From an uncultured Flavobacteriales bacterium (GTDB taxonomy: Bacteria > Bacteroidota > Bacteroidia > Flavobacteriales_D > Sanyastnellaceae): DNA of 36,001 nucleotides. The DNA lies in NCBI GenBank assembly GCA_913041135.1, contig CAJWIF010000010.1:1-36001 (forward strand), in the 5' to 3' direction. This document shows positions 1-8,300 of this stretch, piece by piece (the stretch's first letter is position 1; every line of letters begins with the position of its first letter). The position numbers and the translations under genes are program-made. A model generated the notes under the pieces. That model searched no databases. It was given only the letters and a program-made list of their open reading frames with translations, and had not been told where the DNA came from.

Positions 1-54
1 TAGAGGACCGTTCAATGTTTCGTGTCCCCATTCGCTAATCAGCACGATGCGCAT
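1..54 (-). CDS. possible 5' end of a divergent gene, cut by the window edge
   Basis: Reading leftward from an ATG at 54-52, the minus strand is open to the window edge for 18 codons and begins MRIVLISEWGHE. I do not recognise the family from so short a piece. The start codon lies inside the 8-bp palindrome ATGCGCAT (47-54), which also holds the start codon of aroK on the other strand, so the two genes would overlap by 8 bp at their 5' ends. No TAnnTTTG box is visible upstream of this start. The opening pattern (Met-Arg-Ile followed by a hydrophobic strand) is protein-like, but 18 codons cannot rule out a chance open frame. Confidence 0.3.
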   Translation of the reverse strand, partial: MRIVLISEWGHETLNGPL

Positions 55-550
55 TTTTTTTATCGGATACATGGGCGCTGGCAAGAGCCACACAGCAAAA
101 CAGCTCGAAGAAGCGACGGGACGAAAGTGCATTGACTTGGACGTTGCGATTGAAGAGCAGATGGGCCTCAGTATTGAAGTGGCGTTCGCGCAGCAAGGAG
201 AGGTGTTTTTCCGAAATCAAGAAGCACTCGTTTTGGATCGCGTCCTCAGTGATTCAACCATTGAAATCGTAGCGTGCGGTGGTGGCACTTCATGTGCGGA
301 AGGAGCGGGTGCTCTTTTGACAGGAGCGGGTCTTGTGGTGCATTTGGACCCTCCGTTCGAGGTTCTGGTCCCCCGATTGCGATCGAACCCGACTAGGCCG
401 CTTCTGATGCGCTCGGGAGCTGTGCTAACCGAACTGGAAATCAAAGCCCATTGGGAGGGCAGGAAGTCTTGCTATGCGTTTGCTCATGAGCGTTTGGTCC
501 ATCCCGTATCCCATCGCGATATCCAACGCTGGACAGCTCTCTTCGACTAA
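47..550 (+). CDS. aroK: shikimate kinase
   Basis: This 167-aa protein is expected to phosphorylate shikimate at the 3-hydroxyl using ATP, in the cytoplasmic pathway to chorismate and aromatic amino acids. The P-loop GYMGAGKS is at residues 7-14. The DLD near residue 33 matches the magnesium/shikimate-binding aspartate, FFRNQE near residue 55 carries the substrate-binding arginine, and GGGTSC near residue 78 is the family glycine motif. Length is normal for the family. The start is fixed because the P-loop begins only six residues in. It ends 2 bp before the convergent phosphoribosyltransferase gene, with no room for a terminator. Another shikimate-pathway gene, aroQ, lies about 4.4 kb downstream but in a different transcription unit. 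Confidence 0.93.
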   Translation: MRIFFIGYMGAGKSHTAKQLEEATGRKCIDLDVAIEEQMGLSIEVAFAQQGEVFFRNQEALVLDRVLSDSTIEIVACGGGTSCAEGAGALLTGAGLVVHLDPPFEVLVPRLRSNPTRPLLMRSGAVLTELEIKAHWEGRKSCYAFAHERLVHPVSHRDIQRWTALFD

Positions 551-552
551 GG

Positions 553-1065
553 TCAGTCCATTAAATCCGCAGTGTCCCGGTCAGAGGGCGTGGCGTGAAT
601 CTCAATGGCAATGTGCTCCTTGAGATTGGTGCTCAATGACAATCCACAAAAGTCGGCCCTCACGGGGAATTGTCGGTGAATTCGATCCGTCATAACCGCT
701 GTTGCGATGCGTTTGGGCCCTGCACTGAGCAAATGATTGACGCCATAGATGAGCGTCTTTCCGCTGTTTAGTACGTCATCAACGAGGACGATATGTTGGT
801 CCTTGAAATTCATGAGATCAACGCTACACGTGATGGGTACACTCAACGGATTGGCCTTGTGAAGGTACACTGTCGCTGTGTGCAGCGGCATGTCACAAAT
901 GGACTTTAGGATAAGCACAAGTCGCTGTCCCATCATCTCACCATTGCCAGCAATGCTAACAACATGAAGCGAAGGCGCCGTTAAAAATTCTTCAGCAATC
1001 TGTCGCGCGATGCGCTGCAACTTGCGTTCGATCTGGTTGGCGTTTAAAATTTGAGTACTTGCCAT
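553..1065 (-). CDS. PyrR-like phosphoribosyltransferase-domain protein
   Basis: This 170-aa cytoplasmic protein has a type I phosphoribosyltransferase fold. The PRPP-binding loop is VLVDDVLNSGKTL around residues 94-106, with the paired acidic residues followed by the T/S-G-K-T turn. The layout resembles PyrR, which is a uracil phosphoribosyltransferase and/or pyr-operon RNA-binding attenuator, and Bacteroidota carry a PyrR-like paralogue of unproven role. The start MASTQILNANQ at 1065 is preferred over a longer frame reaching 1164, because that extension runs inside the rlmD 3' end. Spacing to rlmD is only 4 bp on the same strand, so the two are probably co-transcribed. The nucleobase substrate cannot be read from the sequence. 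Confidence 0.82.
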   Translation of the reverse strand: MASTQILNANQIERKLQRIARQIAEEFLTAPSLHVVSIAGNGEMMGQRLVLILKSICDMPLHTATVYLHKANPLSVPITCSVDLMNFKDQHIVLVDDVLNSGKTLIYGVNHLLSAGPKRIATAVMTDRIHRQFPVRADFCGLSLSTNLKEHIAIEIHATPSDRDTADLMD

Positions 1066-1069
1066 GAGT

Positions 1070-2569
1070 TCAGTTGGGAGTGATGCTCTGAAAGTCGGAT
1101 CTAGCGGTCTTTTCAAATACAGCGACAGCTTCCACATGCGAGGTATGCGGAAATTGATCGACAAACTTCAAAGACGTCATTGTATAGCCAAATTCACGCA
1201 ACGTATTCACATCGCGTGCTTGCGTGGCAGGGTTGCAGGAAACATAAACCATTTTGGGAGCACCTAACCGGATCACCTTTCTCAACGTCTTGGGTGAAAT
1301 TCCGTTGCGAGGCGGGTCCAACACAATGGTTCGGATGCGGCCGACATACTCGGGGAACTCCAAAAGGAATTTACCGACATCTGCCGCATGAAATTGAACG
1401 CCAGTCGTTCCGTTTTTTTCGGCACTTATTTTCGCGTTTTCGATCGCATCGGCCACAATGTCGACGCCGATCACCTTCATTCCGGTATGCCGAACAAGGA
1501 GTTGTGCGATGGTTCCTGTACCACAGAACAAATCCATGATAACGTCTTGTTTTGCTTGCGTTGCTGTTCCAACATGAAGAGAGTCATTGGCTGGATCAAT
1601 CGCGGCGATGACTTCAGCATACAACCGTTCCGCACACGATGGATTTGTTTGGAAAAAGCTTGACATGCTGATGTCAAATTTCAAGCCGTGCATGGATTCG
1701 GTAATGATGCTCTTTCCAAAAATTAATTCACTGCTTCCTTCCCGAGACTCAACGCGCTCTCCAGTACTATCGTTTACACTGTGCAAAATCCCTGCAATTC
1801 GATTCCCAAACAGCTCGTGCATTTTATCGATAAAGGCCTCTCTTGAAAACTCTTTGATGCCAGTCGAACTGGTCACCAGGTTGAATAACAGGGTGTTGTC
1901 AGCGATGCTTTTTCGAACGACCAAAAAACGAAAAAAACCAACGCGCTGCGGTGGATGCCAAGGAGGGAGGCCGGTCGCTTCGAACCAGTCGCGTAAGAGG
2001 TGAAGTTGGTTTTCAACCGACTCATCAAATAATCCGGAGTCTCCGTCAAGGTTTTCCACTGCCCACCACGTTCCGCGTCTTTTGAATCCGAGACCGAAAC
2101 CGTCAATTTTTTCTCCGCTTTCAGGGTCATGAAGGATGGCTGAAAAGCTATACTCCATTTTATTCCGGTAGTGCCAGTGTTTGGGAGAATCCACAAATCC
2201 ACGGTAAACCGACTGAACATCCTCCACCGCTCCAATGCGACGATAGAGGTCCAAAGCCGTGTCTTCTTTGAGCTTTTTTTGAAGAGCAATGGGGACGTGC
2301 GTGTAAGGTGCGCCTGAGATGTCTTGGAAACCAGGTTCGATTTCCTCAGGTGCGCGCTCGAGAACCTCTTCTAGGCGGCACTCGGCATGTTTCGACTTGC
2401 ACTTGACCACCCTACAACGGACCAATTGTCCTGGGAAGGTGTTTTGGACAAATATGACGAAAGGCCCCTTTTCCGTGGGTATGCGCGCAATACCCTGTCC
2501 CCCAAAGGCGATGTCTTCTATCCGCAATTCCAGCGGATCGTTCTTTTTGAATCTTCGTTCACGTCCCAC
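1070..2569 (-). CDS. rlmD: 23S rRNA (uracil-5-)-methyltransferase, RlmD/RumA family
   Basis: A SAM-dependent RNA m5U methyltransferase of about 499 aa. An N-terminal TRAM domain (IEDIAFGGQGIARI) precedes the methyltransferase domain. That domain has the SAM loop DLFCGTGTIAQLL, the motif LDPPRNGIS and the catalytic cysteine in VYVSCNPATQARD near the C-terminus. The family modifies U1939 (RlmD), U747 (RlmC) or both (RlmCD) in 23S rRNA; which one applies is not visible. I place the start at a GTG (2569), giving MGRERRFKKNDP. It sits 5 nt downstream of a perfect TACATTTG box and leaves the divergent hydrolase start free. An ATG at 2611 would add 14 residues and overlap the divergent start codon. 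Confidence 0.9.
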   Translation of the reverse strand: MGRERRFKKNDPLELRIEDIAFGGQGIARIPTEKGPFVIFVQNTFPGQLVRCRVVKCKSKHAECRLEEVLERAPEEIEPGFQDISGAPYTHVPIALQKKLKEDTALDLYRRIGAVEDVQSVYRGFVDSPKHWHYRNKMEYSFSAILHDPESGEKIDGFGLGFKRRGTWWAVENLDGDSGLFDESVENQLHLLRDWFEATGLPPWHPPQRVGFFRFLVVRKSIADNTLLFNLVTSSTGIKEFSREAFIDKMHELFGNRIAGILHSVNDSTGERVESREGSSELIFGKSIITESMHGLKFDISMSSFFQTNPSCAERLYAEVIAAIDPANDSLHVGTATQAKQDVIMDLFCGTGTIAQLLVRHTGMKVIGVDIVADAIENAKISAEKNGTTGVQFHAADVGKFLLEFPEYVGRIRTIVLDPPRNGISPKTLRKVIRLGAPKMVYVSCNPATQARDVNTLREFGYTMTSLKFVDQFPHTSHVEAVAVFEKTARSDFQSITPN

Positions 2570-2574
2570 GATTG

Positions 2575-2582
2575 CAAATGTA
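2575..2582 (-). promoter_or_regulatory. TAnnTTTG -7 promoter box of rlmD
   Basis: The minus strand reads TACATTTG, a perfect match to the Bacteroidota -7 consensus, 5 nt before the GTG chosen as the rlmD start. Transcription would begin at or within a few bases of the start codon. No clear TTG is present at the usual -33 distance. Confidence 0.5.
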
Positions 2583-2597
2583 GTCCTCGACACGCGG

Positions 2598-2604
2598 TAT
2601 CTTG
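2598..2604 (+). promoter_or_regulatory. candidate -7 box of the secreted EEP hydrolase gene
   Basis: TATCTTG is the TAnnTTTG consensus lacking one T. It stands 5 nt before the ATG at 2610 and back-to-back with the rlmD box on the other strand. The position matches the pattern seen at many other starts here, but the motif is imperfect. Confidence 0.35.
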
Positions 2605-2609
2605 CGCTC

Positions 2610-3488
2610 ATGCTAAAATCAGCAGTAACTTTTTCATTTGTCCTCCGGTATGCCCCACTGATTGGATTTTGGCTCTTGGGTACAACGGTTTCCGCTCAGC
2701 TCTACCAGGAACTGAGTGTGGGGACATTCAATATCCGCTATGCCAACCCTGATGATACCTTGACGTGGGAGGACCGTCAGGATGAGGTGGCCGATGCAGT
2801 CCGGTATTTTGATGTCATCGGAATTCAAGAAGCACTGCCGCAACAGATGCAGGATTTGATTGATCGGATGCCACGCCATGGGTCTTTTGGAGAAGGCCGA
2901 GATCGTGACGGTGGAGGCGAGGCCTGTCCCGTGTTTTGGAATCAAAAGCGGTTTGATTTTTTACATGGAGAAGTGCGCTGGTTGTCTGAGACACCACTGA
3001 AACCAGGTAGCCTTGGCCCTGGAGCGGATTTGCCGCGTATTGCGACCATTGTATTGCTATATGATCATTTGTCTGATCGGACCATTCGCGTCTTGAATAC
3101 CCACTGGTCTCATGTTAGCGAGGAGGCTCGCTTGACTGCGAGCAGCATCTTGGCAGGATGGACCGGTTGGGCAGGTTCTGCTGACCTGACGGTGGTCTGT
3201 GGAGACTTCAATGCTGAACCTGAATCCCTTCCCATCACAGATTTGCTTGCTTCTTCAGCGTTAGAAGACACCTATGAAACGGCCAATTTTCGATGCCGAA
3301 AAAGCTTTGGCACCTATGCCACGTTCTATCCTATAAATGTCAACGGAGCGCCTAGAATTGATGCGATATTTTACCGAGGGGATGCCATCGTGGATTGGGT
3401 TTGTGCAGATGAATACATCAAATACGGAGTGTACATTTCAGATCACCTTCCCTACCATGCGGTCTTTAAAATCCCATTAAATCCATGA
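2610..3488 (+). CDS. secreted endonuclease/exonuclease/phosphatase (EEP) family hydrolase
   Basis: A 292-aa protein with a signal peptide (cleavage probably after TTVSA, residue 29), so it acts in the periplasm or outside the cell. The EEP (DNase I-like) fold is shown by FNIRYANPDD near 37, the metal-binding glutamate in IGIQEA near 74, the histidine in LNTHWSH near 165, GDFNAEPES near 198 and the terminal ISDHLPYHAVF. The family includes DNases, sphingomyelinases and sugar-phosphate or phospholipid phosphodiesterases. The substrate here is unknown. The start at 2610 is chosen because it begins the signal peptide; an upstream in-frame extension covers the rlmD 5' end. Its stop overlaps the next ATG by 4 bp, so it is translationally coupled to the SLC13 transporter. 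Confidence 0.85.
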   Translation: MLKSAVTFSFVLRYAPLIGFWLLGTTVSAQLYQELSVGTFNIRYANPDDTLTWEDRQDEVADAVRYFDVIGIQEALPQQMQDLIDRMPRHGSFGEGRDRDGGGEACPVFWNQKRFDFLHGEVRWLSETPLKPGSLGPGADLPRIATIVLLYDHLSDRTIRVLNTHWSHVSEEARLTASSILAGWTGWAGSADLTVVCGDFNAEPESLPITDLLASSALEDTYETANFRCRKSFGTYATFYPINVNGAPRIDAIFYRGDAIVDWVCADEYIKYGVYISDHLPYHAVFKIPLNP

Positions 3489-4906
3489 GTCGATTACGTC
3501 TTACGGCACAATTGGCTGGACCGTTGGGTGCAGGACTTGTTTTTCTCTTGGCTCCTTATTTTGGATGGTCCGATGCGGCGATTGCTGTGTTAGCGGCGAG
3601 CTGCTGGATGCTCATTTGGTGGGTGTCAGAGGCAGTGCCGATTGCGGTCACATCGGTATTGCCGATTGTCTTATTTCCATTGTTTGGCATTGCTTCTGTT
3701 GGAGAAGCCACCGCTCCGTATGGATCCCACTATGTGTTTCTCTTTATGGGAGGCTTTTTAATTGCCATAGCCTTAGAGAATTGGAGTTTACACCGCCGAT
3801 TTGCTTTGAATATATTGGCTGCAGCTGGCGGCAATCCCCGCCGATTGATTGGAGGTTTTATGTTGGCGACGGCGCTTTTGAGTATGTGGATTTCAAACAC
3901 GGCGACGACGCTGATGATGCTGCCGATTGCGCTTTCCGTGATCGCTAAATTGAACTTGAAACAGCATCCAAACTTTGCCGTAGCCCTGCTGTTGGGAACA
4001 GCTTATGCTGCCAACATTGGTGGGATGGCAACCTTGGTAGGAACCCCTCCCAATGTAGCACTCGCCGGCATTATGGAGGAACAGTATGAGGTGGTCATTC
4101 CTTTCATGGAATGGATGCTTCTCGCTTCTCCATTTTCAGCGCTCTTGCTTTTATTGGTATATGTCTTTTTGACGCGTGTTCTCCTTCCAATATCGAAAGA
4201 AGGACTAGGATCAGAGACGCAGCCCATTCGAGATGAATTGATGGCGTTGGGCGGATGGTCCAAAGCTGAAAGACGCGTCGGGACTATATTCGGATTGACA
4301 GCGTTTTTATGGATTTCTCGCCGCGCACTAGAAGATTTGACCGGATGGCCATTGAACGACACGACCATTGCCATGGCTGCGGGGATCAGTTTGTTCTTGA
4401 TCCCATCAGGAGAGGAGAATCGACCTTTGATGCGCTGGGAGGAGGCGCGACGCCTGCCTTGGGATATCTTATTGCTATTTGGCGGGGGGTTGACCCTTGC
4501 AGGCGCTCTGGGCCGTGCAGGCATTCTTGAGGTGATCGCCAATGTGCTTTCTAACCAAGGAGCGTGGCCACTGTGGCTCATGATCGGAGCGTTTGCCTTT
4601 GTTGCTCTGATGCTCACTGAAGTCATGAGCAATTTGGCGTTGACCGTTGTGATGGTGCCCGTTGTAGCCTTGGTGGGATTGCAATTGGGATTGAACCCCT
4701 TGATGTTGTCTATTCCGGTGGCTTTGGCGAGCAGCTGCGCCTTCATGCTGCCGATGGCGACTCCTCCCAATGCGATCATTTTTGGGAGCAATCAGATTCG
4801 AATGGGCCAAATGGCACGTGTCGGATTTGTACTGAATCTGATCGCGGCCATTCTTGTTGTGCTGTGGTCTGCATTTGTCCTTCCAGTATGGCTGGAGATG
4901 CTGTAA
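3485..4906 (+). CDS. SLC13/DASS-family sodium:anion symporter
   Basis: A 473-aa polytopic inner-membrane protein of the divalent anion:sodium symporter family (CitT/SdcS/NaDC type), which imports dicarboxylates, sulfate or phosphate with sodium. The two family SNT-type motifs are visible: ISNTATTLMM near residue 136 and MSNLALT near 381. Each is followed by a TPPN segment (VGTPPNVA near 195, ATPPNAI near 425), reflecting the inverted-repeat fold. About 11-12 hydrophobic segments cover the sequence. It overlaps the secreted hydrolase gene by ATGA and is followed by aroQ after 9 bp, so the three probably form one transcript. The transported anion cannot be assigned from sequence alone. Confidence 0.88.
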   Translation: MSRLRLTAQLAGPLGAGLVFLLAPYFGWSDAAIAVLAASCWMLIWWVSEAVPIAVTSVLPIVLFPLFGIASVGEATAPYGSHYVFLFMGGFLIAIALENWSLHRRFALNILAAAGGNPRRLIGGFMLATALLSMWISNTATTLMMLPIALSVIAKLNLKQHPNFAVALLLGTAYAANIGGMATLVGTPPNVALAGIMEEQYEVVIPFMEWMLLASPFSALLLLLVYVFLTRVLLPISKEGLGSETQPIRDELMALGGWSKAERRVGTIFGLTAFLWISRRALEDLTGWPLNDTTIAMAAGISLFLIPSGEENRPLMRWEEARRLPWDILLLFGGGLTLAGALGRAGILEVIANVLSNQGAWPLWLMIGAFAFVALMLTEVMSNLALTVVMVPVVALVGLQLGLNPLMLSIPVALASSCAFMLPMATPPNAIIFGSNQIRMGQMARVGFVLNLIAAILVVLWSAFVLPVWLEML

Positions 4907-4915
4907 ATTCGAGCC

Positions 4916-5350
4916 GTGAAGAAGATCCTTATCCTCCACGGCCCAAATCTGAACTTGCTGGGTGTGCGTGAGCCAGAAGTGTATGGAAGCATGACTCTTG
5001 CTGAGCTCAATGATGCCCTTCAAACGATTGCTTTCGAAAGTGGTTTCGAGTTGATTATCAGCCAAAGTAATGTCGAAGGTGAATTGGTAAATTCCTTGCA
5101 AGAACATGGCTTTTCGGCGCATGGTATCGTCTTCAATCCGGGTGGATACACCCATACGAGTGTCGCTTTACGCGATGCTGTCTCTGCCATAGCTTCTCCT
5201 GTTGTTGAGGTTCACCTTTCCCATCCGGACGCACGAGAGGATTTCCGAAAACCATCATTGCTTCGCGAGGCCTGTTTTGGAAGTATCAGTGGTTTAGGAG
5301 CCGAGAGCTACATCGCTGCCCTGCGCTTCTTTATGGAGAAGCGACCATGA
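4916..5350 (+). CDS. aroQ: 3-dehydroquinate dehydratase, type II
   Basis: A 144-aa cytosolic enzyme that converts 3-dehydroquinate to 3-dehydroshikimate. The type II signature is complete: LHGPNLNLLGVREPEVYG at the N-terminus, with the catalytic tyrosine in EVYG and the arginine in VREP. SNVEGELVN near 58, FNPGGYTHTSVALRDA near 80 and VEVHLSHP near 105 (catalytic histidine) complete it. Length is typical of the small dodecameric enzymes. It starts with GTG; no upstream ATG keeps the motif at the N-terminus. A near-consensus TAAATTCG lies 4 nt before it, although its first bases are the stop codon of the SLC13 gene. Its 3' end overlaps the convergent lipase-like gene by 20 bp. Confidence 0.93.
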   Translation: MKKILILHGPNLNLLGVREPEVYGSMTLAELNDALQTIAFESGFELIISQSNVEGELVNSLQEHGFSAHGIVFNPGGYTHTSVALRDAVSAIASPVVEVHLSHPDAREDFRKPSLLREACFGSISGLGAESYIAALRFFMEKRP

Positions 5351-8300
5351 TCTGGAGAGCATGAGCAACGCCATCATTGGTCTCTAACTGGAGAGTGTAT
5401 CGACCCGTGCTTAAAGTGCTAACGACACAAGAGAATGTGCCATCCGCCTGAACGGCTTCATACCGTGAATAGACCAGACGTCCTTTGGAATCAAAAAGCT
5501 TGAGATACACGTGATCTGGGCGAATTTCATTGGAAATCCAAAAGATGTTTAGGTCGTTCAAAACAGGATTGGGATAAACCATCCAAGGAGATGTGGGTTC
5601 AGGATGGTGTTCTCTTAAACCTTTCGATTCATCTTGAAATGGTTCAATTTCATCAACAGAGGACTCGTCGCAAGCCAGCAATAGTGGCGAGGAGTCTTTC
5701 AAAAAGATGGGCGTGGCATCGTTGTTGGTCTCCAAGAGTGTTGGGGTGATCATACAGGGGGTTGCTCCGGTGCAATGGCCCCAGTCATTCCCATTGCAAG
5801 GGATGAGGAGTGAGTTCTCATTAAAGGAGTCCATGCCCGCAACGGTTCCTTCAAAATATCGGTGTTCAGGCTCTGAAAATTCATTTCCTCCTTGAAGCAA
5901 TTCTGGCCAAATCCCGTGTGAAAATTTCACGTGGATGTGGTTGTGAAAGAACCGGTTTTTTCCAAATGGAGGAGCCATGTTCACGCTACTCATGGAATCA
6001 AGATGGATTGCGTTGTTGAGGTTTTCAAAGTTGTTACACGTGAGGTTGACTTCCTGTTGGAGCAACCTTATGCCAGTCGAATGATTCAAAAATCCCGTTG
6101 TTTCGATACGCAACGGATGTTGTCCAGAAGTAATTTGAAGTTGGGGCAGCTCGGTGATGCCTTCTTCAAAGGACGTGTTACGAATCCAGGAGTGCATGGG
6201 GCTCTCGTTCAGGGAAAAGGTGCTTTGATTCCAAGAGCAGTGTTCCATATGCAGGCCTGAAGTCGCGGCATTCCAGCGCGTATTGAAGGCTTGCAGCCCG
6301 GTCAGTTTCATGGCTGCTGCACTCGGGTGTTGATGTGAGATGGAAGCGTTGTGAAGGGTGCCTTGTTCCCATTGAAGTCGATTGAAAAAGGAGCATACAG
6401 AAGTTTCGTTGATGCTTTGCAGATTGACCTGATGAAAAGCTGACTTGGAATTCACCTCAAGTGTGCTGAATGGGGCCAACTCCAACTGAGCATGGGAAAG
6501 TTGAAACAACCCCGTGCCATGCACGCTCAAACCCGACTGGCTTTCTATACTGAGTGAAAGAAAAGCGTCAGGAGAGCCTTGGACTTGCCAACTTCCTTGG
6601 CTGCCAATGTGGACATACCCGGTAAGACCCTCAGTTTTGATCGCCCCAGCGATGTGATTCTCAGAAGCAGCAATGAGGAGGGTTTTTTCGCTGGAAATAA
6701 TGAGGTCTCCATCAAGTTGTAGCTCTCCATCCGGTCCGTTGCATGCTATGGTGCTGGTTTCATTGACCATGATCTGTCCATTCCCATGAATGTTCAGTGC
6801 GCCGCCAGGATGAACAATGACCTCGCCTCCGTTGAGCATCAATTGAGCTCCTTTCTCAATGTTGAGTTCACTCAAAGGTCCGATGTGAATGACCGAACCG
6901 GGTCCTAAGGTCAATACCGTGCCGTCGCGGATGCTTAGAATGCCGCTTCCAGTTCCGAGTGTGTCACCAACAATCAAGGTTCCAAATTGAGGGAGTTCAA
7001 TCAGATCAATGCACGGAGCACTCTCAACAAAAAAAGGCGGTTGCCATGTGTTGCCATTGCCGTCCGTTGTTCCGATGGTGACTTTGCCAGCAGGTGGAAT
7101 GGTACAAGAGCCAAGCCAATGGGAGTCGGCCTGATTCCACCCGAAATGATGCGCATATGCGATGGTGTCCACCGGCTGTCCACCGATGATCCAGTTGAGT
7201 AATTTTTCTACATGATCTCCGATGTCGGCATGCATGGCAATTGGATGTGTCAAGGGTTGGGTTGAGATTTGATCAAAAGGAATGGCCTCCATGGACCAGT
7301 CAGCCAACAAGGGAAGGTCGAACGCCGAATGAACGGGGATGAACATGGAGTTGTTCTGGTATGATTCAACCTCAATTCCGGCCGTTTCTAAAGCGTCTCG
7401 CAACAGGGTCAGATGTGCTGACGAGCTGCCCGGAATTTCTCCCCAAGCTTGAAATGCAGGGGCGCAATGTCCCTGAGACTCTAAGAAGATGCCCTCGCCC
7501 CATTCCCAGTCGGTGTTGATGAGTTCTCCATCAAAGACACACCAGTTGTTAGAATCTGAGGCTGGATATTGAGAATCTCCAGGTGCCGCATGCAACCACA
7601 AATGAACATACTCCCACCCAAGAAAACTCGAGACAGCATACAAAAGGGGGGAGTTTGGAGAAGGAAATTCGATTTCCGGATTCCCATTGGAAATCGCTGC
7701 GCAGAAGGGAATCTGAGGGAGCCCCCAGTCTGATTGCAACGCCTGGAGAGCCATAAAGTCGCTACTTGGTCCATCTGGCTTGTCAAAAAGCATTTGGCCC
7801 GCTGCAATAGAATTCAACGCTTCATTGAGGTTTGCGGCATCCACTGAGACTTCAGACAAAAAGTCAATGGCATGGTGCAGGGCAAAGGGAAGCCAGGCAC
7901 CGCGAAATGGACTGTCGATTGAAAGAAATAGTCGGGTGCAGTGATCGGTGCCTTCTAATTCCATTTTCCTCAATGCATGACGTGCTATGAGCCCGCCCAT
8001 GCTTGCGCCCACGACCACTAATGGAGATTTCAATTCGGGCTCTTGGTAGGCGTTGCACAAGCCAATGAGGTGTTCCAGCAAAGCGGCACTTTTTGCAACA
8101 GATTGGGTGCCATCGGTAAAATCGAGAAAGACAAAATCCATGCCTATGGCAGTCAAGGAGTCGATAAATGCCGGCATGGCCTCAAAGGCCTCAGAAGGAT
8201 TCGCGCTGCAATTCCAAAGGGTTTCCCAGTTCATGTCACCGTGACCGTAAAGAGGTATTTGTCCTCCAATTGCCGGGTCAAAGCCTTCACAGAGTATCAC

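Noticed and set aside
4003-4791. 262-codon open frame on the minus strand inside the SLC13 gene
   Set aside because: It is antisense to a clearly conserved transporter, has no recognisable motif and is rich in Ser, Arg and Pro, as expected of a shadow frame.
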